Shown: positions 8,695 through 17,749 of the stretch, in pieces
Layout of the letters: each line of letters opens with the position of its first letter
Numbering within the stretch: position 1 is the stretch's first letter
Source of the DNA: Cytophagaceae bacterium
Lineage (GTDB): Bacteria > Bacteroidota > Bacteroidia > Flavobacteriales > Flavobacteriaceae
Assembly (NCBI GenBank): GCA_002710685.1
Contig: PALD01000079.1
Location: forward strand, 46,795-110,794
Reading direction: 5' to 3'
Length of the DNA stretch: 64,000 bases
Notes under the pieces: generated by a model
Told to the model about the DNA's origin: nothing
Database searches by the model: none
Seen by the model: only the letters and a program-made list of their open reading frames with translations
Position numbers and translations under genes: made by a program

Positions 8695-8973
8695 TTACGG
8701 TAAATTAGGTTCAATGTAAGGATTTGCAACCCCGCTGCTTTTATGAACGTTGAGGTTGGAATCGGTGTACACGTCAAAGACTCTCTCTTGCGGATCATCT
8801 TCAAAAATGACCTTACAATCATACCCCGAACCCATACAAGGGTCGCTCGATAATTGCGTGGGGGTCCCGTCTAAATCTATCCAGCCATTGGCCTGTAGAT
8901 TGTTATTGGCGAAAGCCAACCCTACCGCCATGATGACAGCAAGAAAAGGCAATACAAATTTGGACTTCTTCAT
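8695..8973 (-). CDS. Small secreted cysteine-containing protein (DUF6520-like)
   Basis: This 92-residue protein has an N-terminal signal sequence (MKKSKFVLPFLAVIMAVGLAFA), cleaved near residue 22, and a small acidic mature part containing two cysteines in PCMGSGYDCKV, seven residues apart, that could form a disulfide. It resembles the small Bacteroidota family annotated as DUF6520 (recalled, not searched); function unknown. It follows the MauE/DoxX-like gene by 78 nt on the same strand and has its own terminator. A redox relationship between the two is plausible. It could also be a secreted peptide precursor. Confidence 0.75.
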   Translation of the reverse strand: MKKSKFVLPFLAVIMAVGLAFANNNLQANGWIDLDGTPTQLSSDPCMGSGYDCKVIFEDDPQERVFDVYTDSNLNVHKSSGVANPYIEPNLP

Positions 8974-9051
8974 ACTATTACATTTAAAGATTATTGCCTA
9001 CTCTTTTGTACAGGTTTTCGGCATCACTCCTGAAACATCGCGCCATGTTAT

Positions 9052-9483
9052 TCATTTATATTTTTGCTTTTGTTCAAGACATAGCCCCAATATGGCAATA
9101 CCCGTGAACAGCATATTGAAAATCAGATGCTGTTTCCAATTGAGCATGCTAATGATTCCCCCACAAGAACATGGTAGTTCCATTCCAGAACCTAGGAGGA
9201 CAGCCAGGTATATCGTGAAAATCAACAAGGTCACTATCGCCATTATTAGTGCAATTTTTTTTGTGTACTTTACCATAAGCAGCACTGCAATTGAACACTC
9301 GTATATGGGCAATGCCCATTGTACACCCCGGCTTAAAACATCCCTTTTAAATAGCGGACTATTGATGAGGTCAGCATAAAAACTTTGCATATCCATGAAC
9401 TTGTTTATTGCTGAATACAGAAATAATAGGATCAGGGAATATCCAATCACGCTTCTTACTATATCGTCGTACTTCAAATGCAT
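9052..9483 (-). CDS. MauE/DoxX-like redox-associated membrane protein
   Basis: This 143-residue inner-membrane protein has about four hydrophobic segments (roughly 12-30, 55-72, 76-98 and 120-136) and the motif LPCSCGG (Cys105, Cys107) before the last segment, where MauE-type proteins carry their conserved Cys-x-Cys. Family members are thought to pass reducing equivalents to periplasmic thiol proteins; here the small two-cysteine secreted protein encoded downstream is the obvious candidate partner. The pair converges on the SusCD-M16 operon. No thioredoxin-like gene is adjacent. Confidence 0.75.
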   Translation of the reverse strand: MHLKYDDIVRSVIGYSLILLFLYSAINKFMDMQSFYADLINSPLFKRDVLSRGVQWALPIYECSIAVLLMVKYTKKIALIMAIVTLLIFTIYLAVLLGSGMELPCSCGGIISMLNWKQHLIFNMLFTGIAILGLCLEQKQKYK

Positions 9484-9562
9484 TGCTTTAAGAATGATAT
9501 AAAGTTGATAAATCCCTTTTGGTTTATAGGGAGCAGCATTTTAAGATGACGGATTTATAAAA

Positions 9563-9604
9563 CCTTGTCTTACTAGGAGCATTTGTGTGTGCTATACGAC
9601 AAGG
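9563..9604 (-). terminator. Hairpin terminator after the AraC-type gene (minus strand)
   Basis: CCTTGTC 9563-9569 is complementary to GACAAGG 9598-9604, with a secondary AGCA/TGCT pairing in the loop. On the minus strand the stem is followed by TTTTAT. It lies between the end of the AraC-type gene (9640) and the MauE-like gene (start 9483), so these are probably separate transcripts. Confidence 0.55.
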
Positions 9605-9639
9605 AGAAAGAATTGCAAATCAGGGATTGTCTATGCTTT

Positions 9640-10569
9640 TTAAAAAAAATCCTTATTATTTTTAAAATACGAAGGCTTTTTACCATAGTGTTTCTTAAAT
9701 GCCTGAGAAAAATGGCTATAATTTTTAAATCCAAATTCTGTTGCTATCACTTTTAATGAAGTAGGCGTATTTTTAATCATAACCATGGCCATCTCCAATC
9801 TTTTTTCTAGGTGCAACTTAAATATGGTATTCTTAAAGGTTTCCTTAAAACCCTTTTTCAATTTGAATTCATTTAAATTAAATTGTCTGGCAATAACCGG
9901 AATAGGTGGTAAGGTTTGATTAAGATTATCAAGAATGAACTGGTGTACCCTGCGAAGTCTCAGTATATCTATCTGCAATTGGATTGTTTTGTATCTTGAA
10001 TTAGGATTGCTAGTACTTTCCAAGTTCATGCCTTTCTCAATTTTACGTTCTGTAGCCGGCAATCCCCTAAAGAAAAATAGTTTTCCATTTTCACTACCCA
10101 CCAAGTGTAAATAGCCCCAGCACTCCAGGAGAACATTGGGTTTGACCTTAAAATCAATTCTAATTTTAATAGGTGAATCTACAATAGCATTTCTAAAATT
10201 TAAGGTTAGTTGATTTTTAAGGTTAGCCGCGGAATCGGAGGTGGTGTATTTGGTTATCGATTTTCCAATTAAGCGAGTGGATGGCTTTTTGAAGAGTTTT
10301 GTAAATTTTTTATTTATCCCCTTGATTTTATAATTTGAATCCATAACGAAGACGTAGGGATCTACCATGTTTTTATCTCCGTATGCTCCTGGGTGAATAA
10401 ATAGATCGCTTAATTCTTCGGCTAACATATTCAGCATCATGGAGAGGTCTTGAAAAATGTCGTGATGCCTGGATTCAATAGCGATACGATGTGCAAAATT
10501 ACCCTTAGCCAATTCAAGAATCATCTCCTTTAATTGATCAAAGCGCATATTTTGATCTTTATACATCAT
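9640..10569 (-). CDS. AraC-family transcriptional regulator with HAMP-like and PAS-like N-terminus
   Basis: This is a cytoplasmic regulator of about 309 residues. The N-terminus (about 10-50, LAKGNFAHRIAIESRHHDIF) looks like a HAMP/linker segment without membrane helices. Residues about 70-170 resemble a PAS sensor domain (FVMDSNYKIKGINKKFTKLF...RLIGKSI). The C-terminus (about 205-305) is an AraC double helix-turn-helix ending in NYSHFSQAFKKHYGKKPSYF. The start is taken as the ATG at 10569, which overlaps the upstream stop as TGATG; a GTG at 10572 is also possible. It is coupled to the small STAS-like gene and divergent from the oxoamine synthase operon, which it may control. Confidence 0.82.
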   Translation of the reverse strand: MMYKDQNMRFDQLKEMILELAKGNFAHRIAIESRHHDIFQDLSMMLNMLAEELSDLFIHPGAYGDKNMVDPYVFVMDSNYKIKGINKKFTKLFKKPSTRLIGKSITKYTTSDSAANLKNQLTLNFRNAIVDSPIKIRIDFKVKPNVLLECWGYLHLVGSENGKLFFFRGLPATERKIEKGMNLESTSNPNSRYKTIQLQIDILRLRRVHQFILDNLNQTLPPIPVIARQFNLNEFKLKKGFKETFKNTIFKLHLEKRLEMAMVMIKNTPTSLKVIATEFGFKNYSHFSQAFKKHYGKKPSYFKNNKDFF

Positions 10570-10940
10570 CACTTATACTCTTCTAAATAGTCAAGAGCAT
10601 CATCCATATTCGTAAAAACCTGGGTAGGGACAAGAGGTTGGTCTACCTTGATAAAGAAATCAGTTAAATGATTACTTCCATAAGGGCTTGTATAATAAGC
10701 TACAGCTTTGGTTAAAATGGATCCTTGTACAGCCAAATACCGTCGAGCCTCGAGTGTAGGGAAATTCAATTGCCTGATATCACATAAGATAGGATAAGCC
10801 TTTTCCCTTTGGAGAATGAGTCTATCGTTTACTACTTTTTTAGCTACGCTCAAGTTGAATACCTTTATAGAAAGATATTTAAAAAACAAGATGTCATCAA
10901 TTATTTGAATTTCTGCAAATTCACTTGCAATCGCGTCCAT
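10569..10940 (-). CDS. Small STAS/SpoIIAA-like protein (DUF7793-like)
   Basis: This soluble 123-residue protein has the pattern of a small Bacteroidota family with a STAS/SpoIIAA-like alpha-beta fold: a hydrophobic strand (IIDDILFFKYL), YPILCDIRQLNFPTLEARRYL, and a C-terminal TQVFTNMDDALDYLEEY helix. The family is of unknown function (DUF7793 as I recall). The stop overlaps the start of the AraC/PAS regulator, so the two are translated together. The small protein may modulate the regulator, in the manner of STAS-domain partner proteins; this is inference. Confidence 0.7.
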   Translation of the reverse strand: MDAIASEFAEIQIIDDILFFKYLSIKVFNLSVAKKVVNDRLILQREKAYPILCDIRQLNFPTLEARRYLAVQGSILTKAVAYYTSPYGSNHLTDFFIKVDQPLVPTQVFTNMDDALDYLEEYK

Positions 10941-11024
10941 GGTTACTGGTAATTTATATTTAAATTAAAAAAATAATTATTAATGAACATATTACTCGAT
11001 TGATTACAAGGATATTTCAAAGAT

Positions 11025-11057
11025 ATTGATACCATTTATCTGACTTATGTTATCAAT
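11025..11057. promoter_or_regulatory. Candidate operator between divergent operons
   Basis: ATTGATA 11025-11031 and TATCAAT 11051-11057 form an inverted repeat separated by 19 nt, in the 238-bp gap between the STAS-like/AraC operon (start 10940) and the oxoamine synthase (start 11179). Centre-to-centre spacing is near two or three helical turns, suitable for a dimeric regulator such as the adjacent AraC protein. This is a prediction from symmetry alone. Confidence 0.35.
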
Positions 11058-11178
11058 AAAGGATGATAAGTTTAGCATGCAGGATTATCTCCTTGAAGAC
11101 ATATCTCCCCACTATAAAATGACTTGATTATTTTTTAGCTTGAAGTACAGCATATACTTCTAACTAAAAATTTCAAAC

Positions 11179-13605
11179 ATGGCGCAGATTAAGCACAACC
11201 ATTTTTTAGATACCGTAGATCAGGTATTTACACAAGCAAAGCAAATGAATATCCTACATCTTAATGCAGAAGGAAAGCTTTTTGATGGAAGACATATTGA
11301 AGTAGCCGGCAAAAAGCTTTACCATTTTGGAACAACGGGATATTTAGGATTAGAACAAGATCATAGACTCAAGGAGGCTGCAAAGGATGCGATTGATCGA
11401 TATGGCACACAGTACCCATTATCCAAGTCTTATATTTCCCATCCCCTCTATAAAGATTTAGAAGCCCTTATGGCCCAAATTTATGAACGTCCCGTCATTA
11501 TAACCAAGAATGCCACCTTAGCCCATATGGCTGCACTTCCTGTCCTAGTAGGTGACGGAGATACCATTATACTGGACCATCAGGTTCACTGGAGCGTTCA
11601 GGATGCTGCGCAGCGGCTCAAATTAAGAGGTGTTAAGATTATACCCATCCGACATAATAGCATGGATTATCTAGAAGATAGAATCAAGGAATACGGTTCA
11701 AAATCAGAAAGAATATGGTATCTCGCGGATGGTGTATATTCCATGTATGGGGATTTTGCTCCTATTGAAAAACTCAAGGAGCTAACTAAAAAATACAAAC
11801 AGCTATATCTATATTTTGATGATGTACATGGGATGAGTTGGGCTGGTCAATGGGGAAGGGGATACGTATTTGATCAACTGGGTGACGTGCTCCCTAAAAG
11901 CGTGGTTATAGGAACCTTAAGTAAAACTTTTGGGGCTAATGGGTCACTGATAATATGTGGGAATGCAGATTTACACCGAAAGATCAAGAATTTTGGAGGT
12001 CCATTAACATTTTCTGCGCAACTCGATCCAGCCTCAGTGGGTGCCGCAATCGCTTCAGCGAAAATACATCTCAGTCCAGAAATTAAAACCATGCAAGCCG
12101 AGCTGAAAGAGAAAATCGGCTATTTCAACGCCCTGCTAGGCAAGTATAATATACCCTTGGTTGAAATAAATGATTCTCCAGTATTTTTTATCGCGACCGG
12201 GATTCCCGAAACCGGTTATAGGTTAACCCAAGAGCTTTTGAACCTTGGTTTTTATGTAAATATGGGATTATTTCCAGCTGTACCCTCTAAGAACACCGGG
12301 TTAAGAATTACATTGTCGCGCCATAATCAGAAGAGAGAAATTAAATCCTTGGCTAAAGCATTATACGAATTGCATCCTACAATCATGCAGGAAACCCATA
12401 ACGACTATATGCAACTCTCAAGAGCATTTAAGCTAAATTTTTTACCTGTAAAGGAAAAATCAAAAACCCAGGAGCTATTAAACATAAAAATTTTGGATAG
12501 TATTCAAGGGCTTCCTAAAAAGAGATGGGATGAAAAATTTAAAGGTCAAGGTATATTGGATTGGAATGGATGGAATTTTGTAGAGCGGGTTTTCCAGCAA
12601 AACACTCAAGAAGAAAACAATTGGATCTTTAAATACATACAAGTTCAAGATACTAAAGGATATGTCGTGTTGCTCGCGGCATTTACCATAAGTCTCTGGA
12701 AGGAGGATATCTTATCACCTGCAGAGGTTTCAAGGGCAATTGAAGAAAAAAGGATTGCAGATCCGTATTATCTTACGTCAAAAGTATTGAGCCTAGGTTC
12801 TTTATTCTCTGACGGGCAGCCCATGTATGTTGACCGGGAACATCCCGACGCCAATATGGCAATGACGGAGCTTTTACAAGCCCTAGAGACGTTAAGGATG
12901 CAATATGATGTTTCGAGAATAGTTTTCAGGGATTTTTCACCCTCCCCATATTTCAATGCATTTTTCAATCGGAATGGGTACATCCCTGTCCAAATGCCAG
13001 AGACTGCCATAATAGATGACTTAACCTGGAAGGAAGAAAATCAATTTATAGAAAGGCTTTCAAACCGATCCAGAAAACATTTCCTTAAGGACATCCAACC
13101 CTTTCAACATAAGATTATCGTGCATATAGCGGCTCACGTAGAAAGTCAATTACTCCAAGAATTTTATACACTGTATCTACATGTAAAGCGTAGAAATTTA
13201 GGTTTGAATGTTTTTGATTATCCTTATGCCTTATTTCAAAAAATTAATAGTTCACCACATTGGGAATTCATTTATTTGAAAGCAGCGGATCGACCCGATG
13301 AAAATGTTGTTCTTGGCGTCCTTTTTTGCTATAAGAACCATCAGCTCACCTATGTACCTAGTCTCATCGGTATGGATTATACGTATAATCAAGAATATCA
13401 AGTATATAGGCAGCTCTTATATGAAAGCATTAAAAGAGCAAATCAATTAAATTTCAAAACATTGGATTTTGGTATAAGCGCCAATTTTGAGAAGCGAAAA
13501 CTTGGTGCCAAGCTACTCCCCAAGGTCGCGTATATGCATAGTGAAAACAACTTTATGATGGATTATCTTGAATCCCAGAGAGGAGGAGGGACATGGAGCC
13601 GATAG
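11179..13605 (+). CDS. Alpha-oxoamine synthase (PLP, KBL/BioF/SPT-like) fused to a GNAT/FemAB-like acyltransferase domain
   Basis: This 808-residue two-part protein begins (about 40-400) with a type-I-fold PLP enzyme of the alpha-oxoamine synthase group: FGTTGYLGL, DGVYSMYGD, the cofactor-binding DDVHGMS (214-220) and the Schiff-base lysine Lys249 in GTLSKTFG. Such enzymes condense an amino acid with an acyl-CoA or acyl-ACP to give a 3-keto amine. Residues about 420-800 form an acyltransferase-like half; its C-terminal DFGISANFEKRKLGAK pattern resembles GNAT/FemAB/BioF2-like N-acyltransferases. The fusion suggests both condensation and N-acylation, as in synthesis of sphingoid, sulfonolipid or other aminolipid products. 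Product not deducible. It overlaps the RteC gene by 13 nt. Confidence 0.85.
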   Translation: MAQIKHNHFLDTVDQVFTQAKQMNILHLNAEGKLFDGRHIEVAGKKLYHFGTTGYLGLEQDHRLKEAAKDAIDRYGTQYPLSKSYISHPLYKDLEALMAQIYERPVIITKNATLAHMAALPVLVGDGDTIILDHQVHWSVQDAAQRLKLRGVKIIPIRHNSMDYLEDRIKEYGSKSERIWYLADGVYSMYGDFAPIEKLKELTKKYKQLYLYFDDVHGMSWAGQWGRGYVFDQLGDVLPKSVVIGTLSKTFGANGSLIICGNADLHRKIKNFGGPLTFSAQLDPASVGAAIASAKIHLSPEIKTMQAELKEKIGYFNALLGKYNIPLVEINDSPVFFIATGIPETGYRLTQELLNLGFYVNMGLFPAVPSKNTGLRITLSRHNQKREIKSLAKALYELHPTIMQETHNDYMQLSRAFKLNFLPVKEKSKTQELLNIKILDSIQGLPKKRWDEKFKGQGILDWNGWNFVERVFQQNTQEENNWIFKYIQVQDTKGYVVLLAAFTISLWKEDILSPAEVSRAIEEKRIADPYYLTSKVLSLGSLFSDGQPMYVDREHPDANMAMTELLQALETLRMQYDVSRIVFRDFSPSPYFNAFFNRNGYIPVQMPETAIIDDLTWKEENQFIERLSNRSRKHFLKDIQPFQHKIIVHIAAHVESQLLQEFYTLYLHVKRRNLGLNVFDYPYALFQKINSSPHWEFIYLKAADRPDENVVLGVLFCYKNHQLTYVPSLIGMDYTYNQEYQVYRQLLYESIKRANQLNFKTLDFGISANFEKRKLGAKLLPKVAYMHSENNFMMDYLESQRGGGTWSR

Positions 13606-14432
13606 CCGACATACTCAGTGCGTTTACCCTTCAACGGGAAGGCTTACAAACAGAAAATTTTCCAGCTGTAAAACTAGCTTTGGAAGGTATAGGACTCTGC
13701 AATGCCACCTTAAAAAAACTAAAGTCGTGGGTAGATGAACATGATTTTGAAACCATACCAGAAGAAATCCATTTTTTTAAAGAAGTCAAGTCCGTACCGA
13801 TGAGTTATCTCATCTATTATACCGAGATGAGAACCTGTGAATTGCATCAACCGAAGGCAGGAAAACAATATAAGGTTGCTTTTTTAGAAAAGGAACTCAA
13901 AAAAATCAATAAGTTTTTTTATCGGAATGCTGATTTTGTGCACTACATGGAAATGGGCAATACCTATTTGGATCATCTGTATTTTTCCCGAACCCAGAAC
14001 CCGGAATATCCCGTCCATCCCTTTACAAATTATTATCAATTTCCAGAATTCAGCACCTCACATGATATGCTTTGGGCCCGGGTCATTGCCTTAAATAAAT
14101 TGATACATTATATACGAGGTGAATTAGAGCATTTGAAACCGCGACGAGCATTGGAAACCCTTCATAAAAAACATAAGGTTTTAATATGGACTGGGTCGAA
14201 GACAGCCCTTACAGAACTGATTTACGCACTCTATTCTGATGAGGTACTGAATCATGGGGCAGTGGATTTAAAAACCATCACCAATGGGTTTGAGGAGTTT
14301 TTCAATATCAACTTAAACCAAATGTATAAGACCTATGCTGAGATTAAAGAACGCCGGGGCAGTAGGACCAAGTTTCTCAATGAACTAATTATTAACCTAG
14401 AGCATAAGATGAACAGGGAAGACCACCGTTAA
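13593..14432 (+). CDS. RteC-domain protein
   Basis: This 279-residue cytoplasmic protein matches the RteC pattern along its length: FLEKELKKINKFFYRNADF, YLDHLYFSR, an ST-S-HD segment (FSTSHDMLWARV), then the C-terminal WTGSKTALTELIYALY, FFNINLNQMYKTYAEIKER and RTKFLNELIINL, which forms the winged-helix-like half. RteC of CTnDOT is a DNA-binding activator of excision genes, but RteC-domain proteins also occur outside conjugative elements. No conjugation or integrase genes are visible here. Its start lies inside the end of the oxoamine synthase gene (13-nt overlap), so the two are co-translated. A hairpin terminator follows. Confidence 0.85.
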   Translation: MEPIADILSAFTLQREGLQTENFPAVKLALEGIGLCNATLKKLKSWVDEHDFETIPEEIHFFKEVKSVPMSYLIYYTEMRTCELHQPKAGKQYKVAFLEKELKKINKFFYRNADFVHYMEMGNTYLDHLYFSRTQNPEYPVHPFTNYYQFPEFSTSHDMLWARVIALNKLIHYIRGELEHLKPRRALETLHKKHKVLIWTGSKTALTELIYALYSDEVLNHGAVDLKTITNGFEEFFNINLNQMYKTYAEIKERRGSRTKFLNELIINLEHKMNREDHR

Positions 14433-14843
14433 TAGGCTTAAATTGTTAAATTTTATCGGAATTACGAGGTGTATAGGGAAAGTATTAAATTATTGTACCT
14501 CAGTTTTGTATTGCGGAAATGAATGGGAAAACCACCATGTGCCCGACGGGGTGTTCGGTGGTTTTTTATATTAAAGAAGAAATGAAAATAGAAATTAGAA
14601 AGTCGAAAAGAGTAGAGATGAAAGACATGAGACATTAGACAGGGAATTATTACTTAATAAACCGTATTGACGTTCTATTGCCTAATTTCAATTTCACCAC
14701 TCTCTTCTCAACTCCGCTTGACGTCGTGTTGCTTTGCACGCTGCATTAATTTGAATATTGTTAAGCAGCATTCATAACCACCTTCTATCAGAAAATTTCC
14801 TGATATAACTAATCACTTAATAAGGATTTACAAATTCCATTAC
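14433..14843. other. Intergenic region between RteC operon and polysaccharide locus
   Basis: This 411-bp convergent gap holds the RteC terminator (14529-14567) and then a purine-rich plus-strand stretch (about 14571-14645). Beyond a few short imperfect repeats I see no gene, RNA or mobile element. A CTTCAC/GTGAAG palindrome overlaps the stop codon of the O-antigen ligase-family gene at about 14846-14859. Confidence 0.6.
14529..14567 (+). terminator. Intrinsic terminator after the RteC gene
   Basis: AAACCACC 14529-14536 pairs with GGTGGTTT 14557-14564, and the descending arm runs into a six-T stretch (14562-14567). It lies 97 nt after the RteC stop, so it probably ends the oxoamine synthase-RteC transcript. 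Confidence 0.75.
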
Positions 14844-16205
14844 TTACTTCACCAGTGAAGCTTTTGGTAACCATGCAAAGGCAATAATAATCGCCATGCT
14901 AAATCTTAAATGTTGAACGGGTTCAAAAATAAAACCCCAACAGGCTTGTAACAAAAAATAGATTGAGATATATAAAAAGTCCTTGTTGGAACGGCTAAAC
15001 AATACAATTTTTTGTAACAGGCAATATAAAGTACTTACAAACAGTAAGAAAATGCTAAGAAGTGCTATTATTCCAGCATGTAGCCAAGTGCCAAACAAGA
15101 TAGAGTGGGAGGGTATAATTTTACTTTTCCTCGATTTTAATTTTTCGGTTTTGTCAGGTGACCATTTATTGATATCGACAGCTAAGTCATAGTACTCACC
15201 GGTTTTGTCCATAGGCCAAGAACCATACCCTATCCACGGTTTTTCAGCTATTGCAAGCACACAAACATATACAGGCGGGCGTGTGATTTTAATAATTTCA
15301 AGAGGATTGTAGGCATTTTGAATTTTTTCGATTTGTTTATGAGTTCTATTATTAGTGAATATTTGTTCTGATGAAAAAATAAATACAAAACCTATAAACA
15401 GTATAGATATAAACCCTAAGCCTAATATATTTAAAATCTTTAGCTTATTCGGGGTCTTAAAAAGGCTAATTATTGCATAAATAATTCCTGTTGCGCAAAA
15501 AATTAATCCGCGAGATCTTGAGTCCAGTATGAGAAGCACTATTAAACCAACTAGGATAGACCCCAACCATATATATTTTTGAATAAACTTTTGTTTTGAA
15601 AATGATATCCAAAGTAAGGTGATGGTTAAAGTAGGTGCAATAAGTAATCTTGATATGCCATTTTCCAATATCCCTAACCTAGGATTAAACCAAACAAAAC
15701 ACAGTAGACTTATCCCGTAGCCTAGATAGACTGACAGTATATTTAGAGGAGATTTTTGGAAGCTTTCAAACAAAAATATGATAATAATCCCAGCCAAAAT
15801 TATTTGCCCCGGACCACTTATGCTATTTTTTAATGGACTATGGTTTAAAATATCACTAAAAACTTGGCTGATACATATGATGGCCAAAAAGACTAAAGGA
15901 GTTTTTAGCTTATAGAATAGTTCAGGCAGCTTTTTTATATTTCTAGGCGCTAAAAAATAGAAAATGGCAAACAATTCATTAAAATGAAATGTACCGTAAT
16001 ATTTTAAAGATATATTTTTTAAAAACCCAAAGGCAAAAATGATTTTACTTATGGATTTTAGCTTCTTTCCCATAGTACTAAGATAAAAGAACTTGTTGTA
16101 GAATTTGAGAAAAATTTCTAGTTCTAGGGAATTTTCACTATACGTGTTGAAAGCATAAAATTTTAGTTTAAGAGTTCTCGATACAAAATCCTTATAGGAT
16201 TTCAC
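14844..16205 (-). CDS. O-antigen ligase/polymerase-family membrane protein
   Basis: This 453-residue integral inner-membrane protein has about 10-12 hydrophobic segments. It carries the large periplasmic loop typical of the Wzy_C/O-antigen ligase family (about 310-385), with KPWIGYGSWP and SHSILFGTWLHAG, resembling the GxG...HS(x)nL pattern of WaaL/Wzy enzymes. It is the last gene of the minus-strand polysaccharide block. A second polymerase-like gene is at 24091-25506, so this one may ligate or cap the polymer, or polymerise a second glycan. The first 90 residues are unusually polar and Phe/Lys-rich. No clear terminator follows. Confidence 0.78.
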   Translation of the reverse strand: MKSYKDFVSRTLKLKFYAFNTYSENSLELEIFLKFYNKFFYLSTMGKKLKSISKIIFAFGFLKNISLKYYGTFHFNELFAIFYFLAPRNIKKLPELFYKLKTPLVFLAIICISQVFSDILNHSPLKNSISGPGQIILAGIIIIFLFESFQKSPLNILSVYLGYGISLLCFVWFNPRLGILENGISRLLIAPTLTITLLWISFSKQKFIQKYIWLGSILVGLIVLLILDSRSRGLIFCATGIIYAIISLFKTPNKLKILNILGLGFISILFIGFVFIFSSEQIFTNNRTHKQIEKIQNAYNPLEIIKITRPPVYVCVLAIAEKPWIGYGSWPMDKTGEYYDLAVDINKWSPDKTEKLKSRKSKIIPSHSILFGTWLHAGIIALLSIFLLFVSTLYCLLQKIVLFSRSNKDFLYISIYFLLQACWGFIFEPVQHLRFSMAIIIAFAWLPKASLVK

Positions 16206-16262
16206 TCGAACTGACAGCTAAGTCATAAATTAAAGTGAAAATTGACGAGATGCTGGCATTTG

Positions 16263-17609
16263 TTAGTAGGCCTTATCTTCCCCACGCAGAACATTCACCA
16301 CCGTGTAATAGATAATGGATAGGTCAAGCCGCAGGGACCATTTCTCCACATAAAAAACATCGAGTTTGGTCCGGTTGATGATATCAGAATGCTCTACAAT
16401 CTCTCCCCTAAAGCCACGGATTTGCGCCAATCCCGTGATACCGGGTTTTACATAATGGCGCACAAGATATTTATCGATGGATGCAATGTAATGGTCAGAT
16501 TGTGACTCCATATGTGGCCGCGGCCCCACGACACTCATATCGCCCAGGAAAACATTAAAAAACTGGGGCAGTTCGTCCAGGCTTGTCTTTCTGAGAAAAG
16601 CCCCGATTTTGGTTACCCGTTTATCGCCCTTGACCATCATCTTGGTATTGGCCTCCTTGTTGTCCTTCATGGACCTGAACTTATAACACCAAAAAGGTTG
16701 TTTGTTAAAACCATGTCTTTTCTGACGGAAGAATAAAGGGCCCTTGCTTTCGGCCTTGATAAGGATATACATCAAGGGGGTAAGCCAGGAGAGTATAAAA
16801 AGGATGACAAGAAAAGAGAAGACCAGGTCAAAAAACCTTTTGGTGAACTTGGCATAATCCGTATCGAGAGGAAGTTTTCTCAGGTTTAGGACCGGGATGG
16901 TATCGTAGAGTTCCAGTGACATTCCCCGGGAATAGATTTCCTTATTATCTGGGATTATCTTGATTTTTTTAAAATTGTTATCTGCAAAATGAATAAGTTC
17001 CCGAATCTCATCCTTGGTAAGCCTGGATACCATACAATATATTTCATCCACCTCTCCCTCTTTGATGTACTCATAAAATTGGGTGATGGGACCCAGATAG
17101 GTGGGGCTATATGAATTGTTGTTGTCAAAATATCCCTTATACCGGTAGCCCAGTTCGGGTTCGTCAAAAATCCTTCTGATTTTCTTTAAATTCTTATCCC
17201 TTCCCACAACAACTACACTCACAAAGTTTCCACCTCTACTTCTATAGCGCTCCCTGGCGAAATAAAATAATATTCTATATATCATCAAGCCGGCACAGAT
17301 GGTACCGTAGATGTAGAATTGATCTTCTAGGTTGGGTGTTGGCAATTGCCGAAATCCGAACAAGGCAAAATAGGCCAGGCCAAAGATGACATAGAGTTGG
17401 ATGACCTTATGGATGTTGGTCAAGAACTTTTCCTTGCGTGCTGTAGGATAGTAATTTAGGGCATAGGCCGTAATCAACCAACTTAGGTTGATGTAGAGAA
17501 TTGAAAAAAGATTTACATACGTTTCTGGGGTCAAGAGATACAACGTGGTATTGATAATTACCAAGTGTATAAAGACGGAAATCGGTATTATGAAATGGGC
17601 TCTTCGCAT
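16263..17609 (-). CDS. Polyprenyl glycosylphosphotransferase (WcaJ/WbaP-like initiating transferase)
   Basis: This 448-residue inner-membrane enzyme transfers a sugar-1-phosphate from UDP-sugar to undecaprenyl phosphate, starting repeat-unit synthesis. It has four or five N-terminal membrane helices (about 1-120), a CoA-binding-like Rossmann domain (about 130-230) and a catalytic bacterial sugar transferase domain (about 255-445). The latter begins KRFFDLVFS, with [29 protein letters not shown] and VGPRP motifs, all diagnostic of the family. Glucose or galactose is the usual substrate, but specificity cannot be read from sequence. It is separated by 140 bp from the GT2 gene upstream. Confidence 0.93.
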   Translation of the reverse strand: MRRAHFIIPISVFIHLVIINTTLYLLTPETYVNLFSILYINLSWLITAYALNYYPTARKEKFLTNIHKVIQLYVIFGLAYFALFGFRQLPTPNLEDQFYIYGTICAGLMIYRILFYFARERYRSRGGNFVSVVVVGRDKNLKKIRRIFDEPELGYRYKGYFDNNNSYSPTYLGPITQFYEYIKEGEVDEIYCMVSRLTKDEIRELIHFADNNFKKIKIIPDNKEIYSRGMSLELYDTIPVLNLRKLPLDTDYAKFTKRFFDLVFSFLVILFILSWLTPLMYILIKAESKGPLFFRQKRHGFNKQPFWCYKFRSMKDNKEANTKMMVKGDKRVTKIGAFLRKTSLDELPQFFNVFLGDMSVVGPRPHMESQSDHYIASIDKYLVRHYVKPGITGLAQIRGFRGEIVEHSDIINRTKLDVFYVEKWSLRLDLSIIYYTVVNVLRGEDKAY

Positions 17610-17749
17610 GTTAACCAGAAATCATTGGTCTAGATTGAGTTAATCTTAAAAATAACTAATTTTTTTGCGAAAATATCAAATTCTAGATGCATTTTTTAAA
17701 GATATGATAATTGGTTCGATGTTTCCTTCAAAATCTAGGATAAAAATAC

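Noticed and set aside
8750..9379. A 209-codon plus-strand open frame
   Set aside because: It is antisense to the DUF6520-like and MauE-like genes, which have signal sequences, membrane segments and conserved motifs; the plus-strand peptide has no recognisable pattern.
13593..14432. RteC as a sign of a CTnDOT-like conjugative transposon
   Set aside because: No integrase, excisionase, mobilisation, tra or tetracycline-resistance genes are in the window, and the gene is coupled to a metabolic enzyme.
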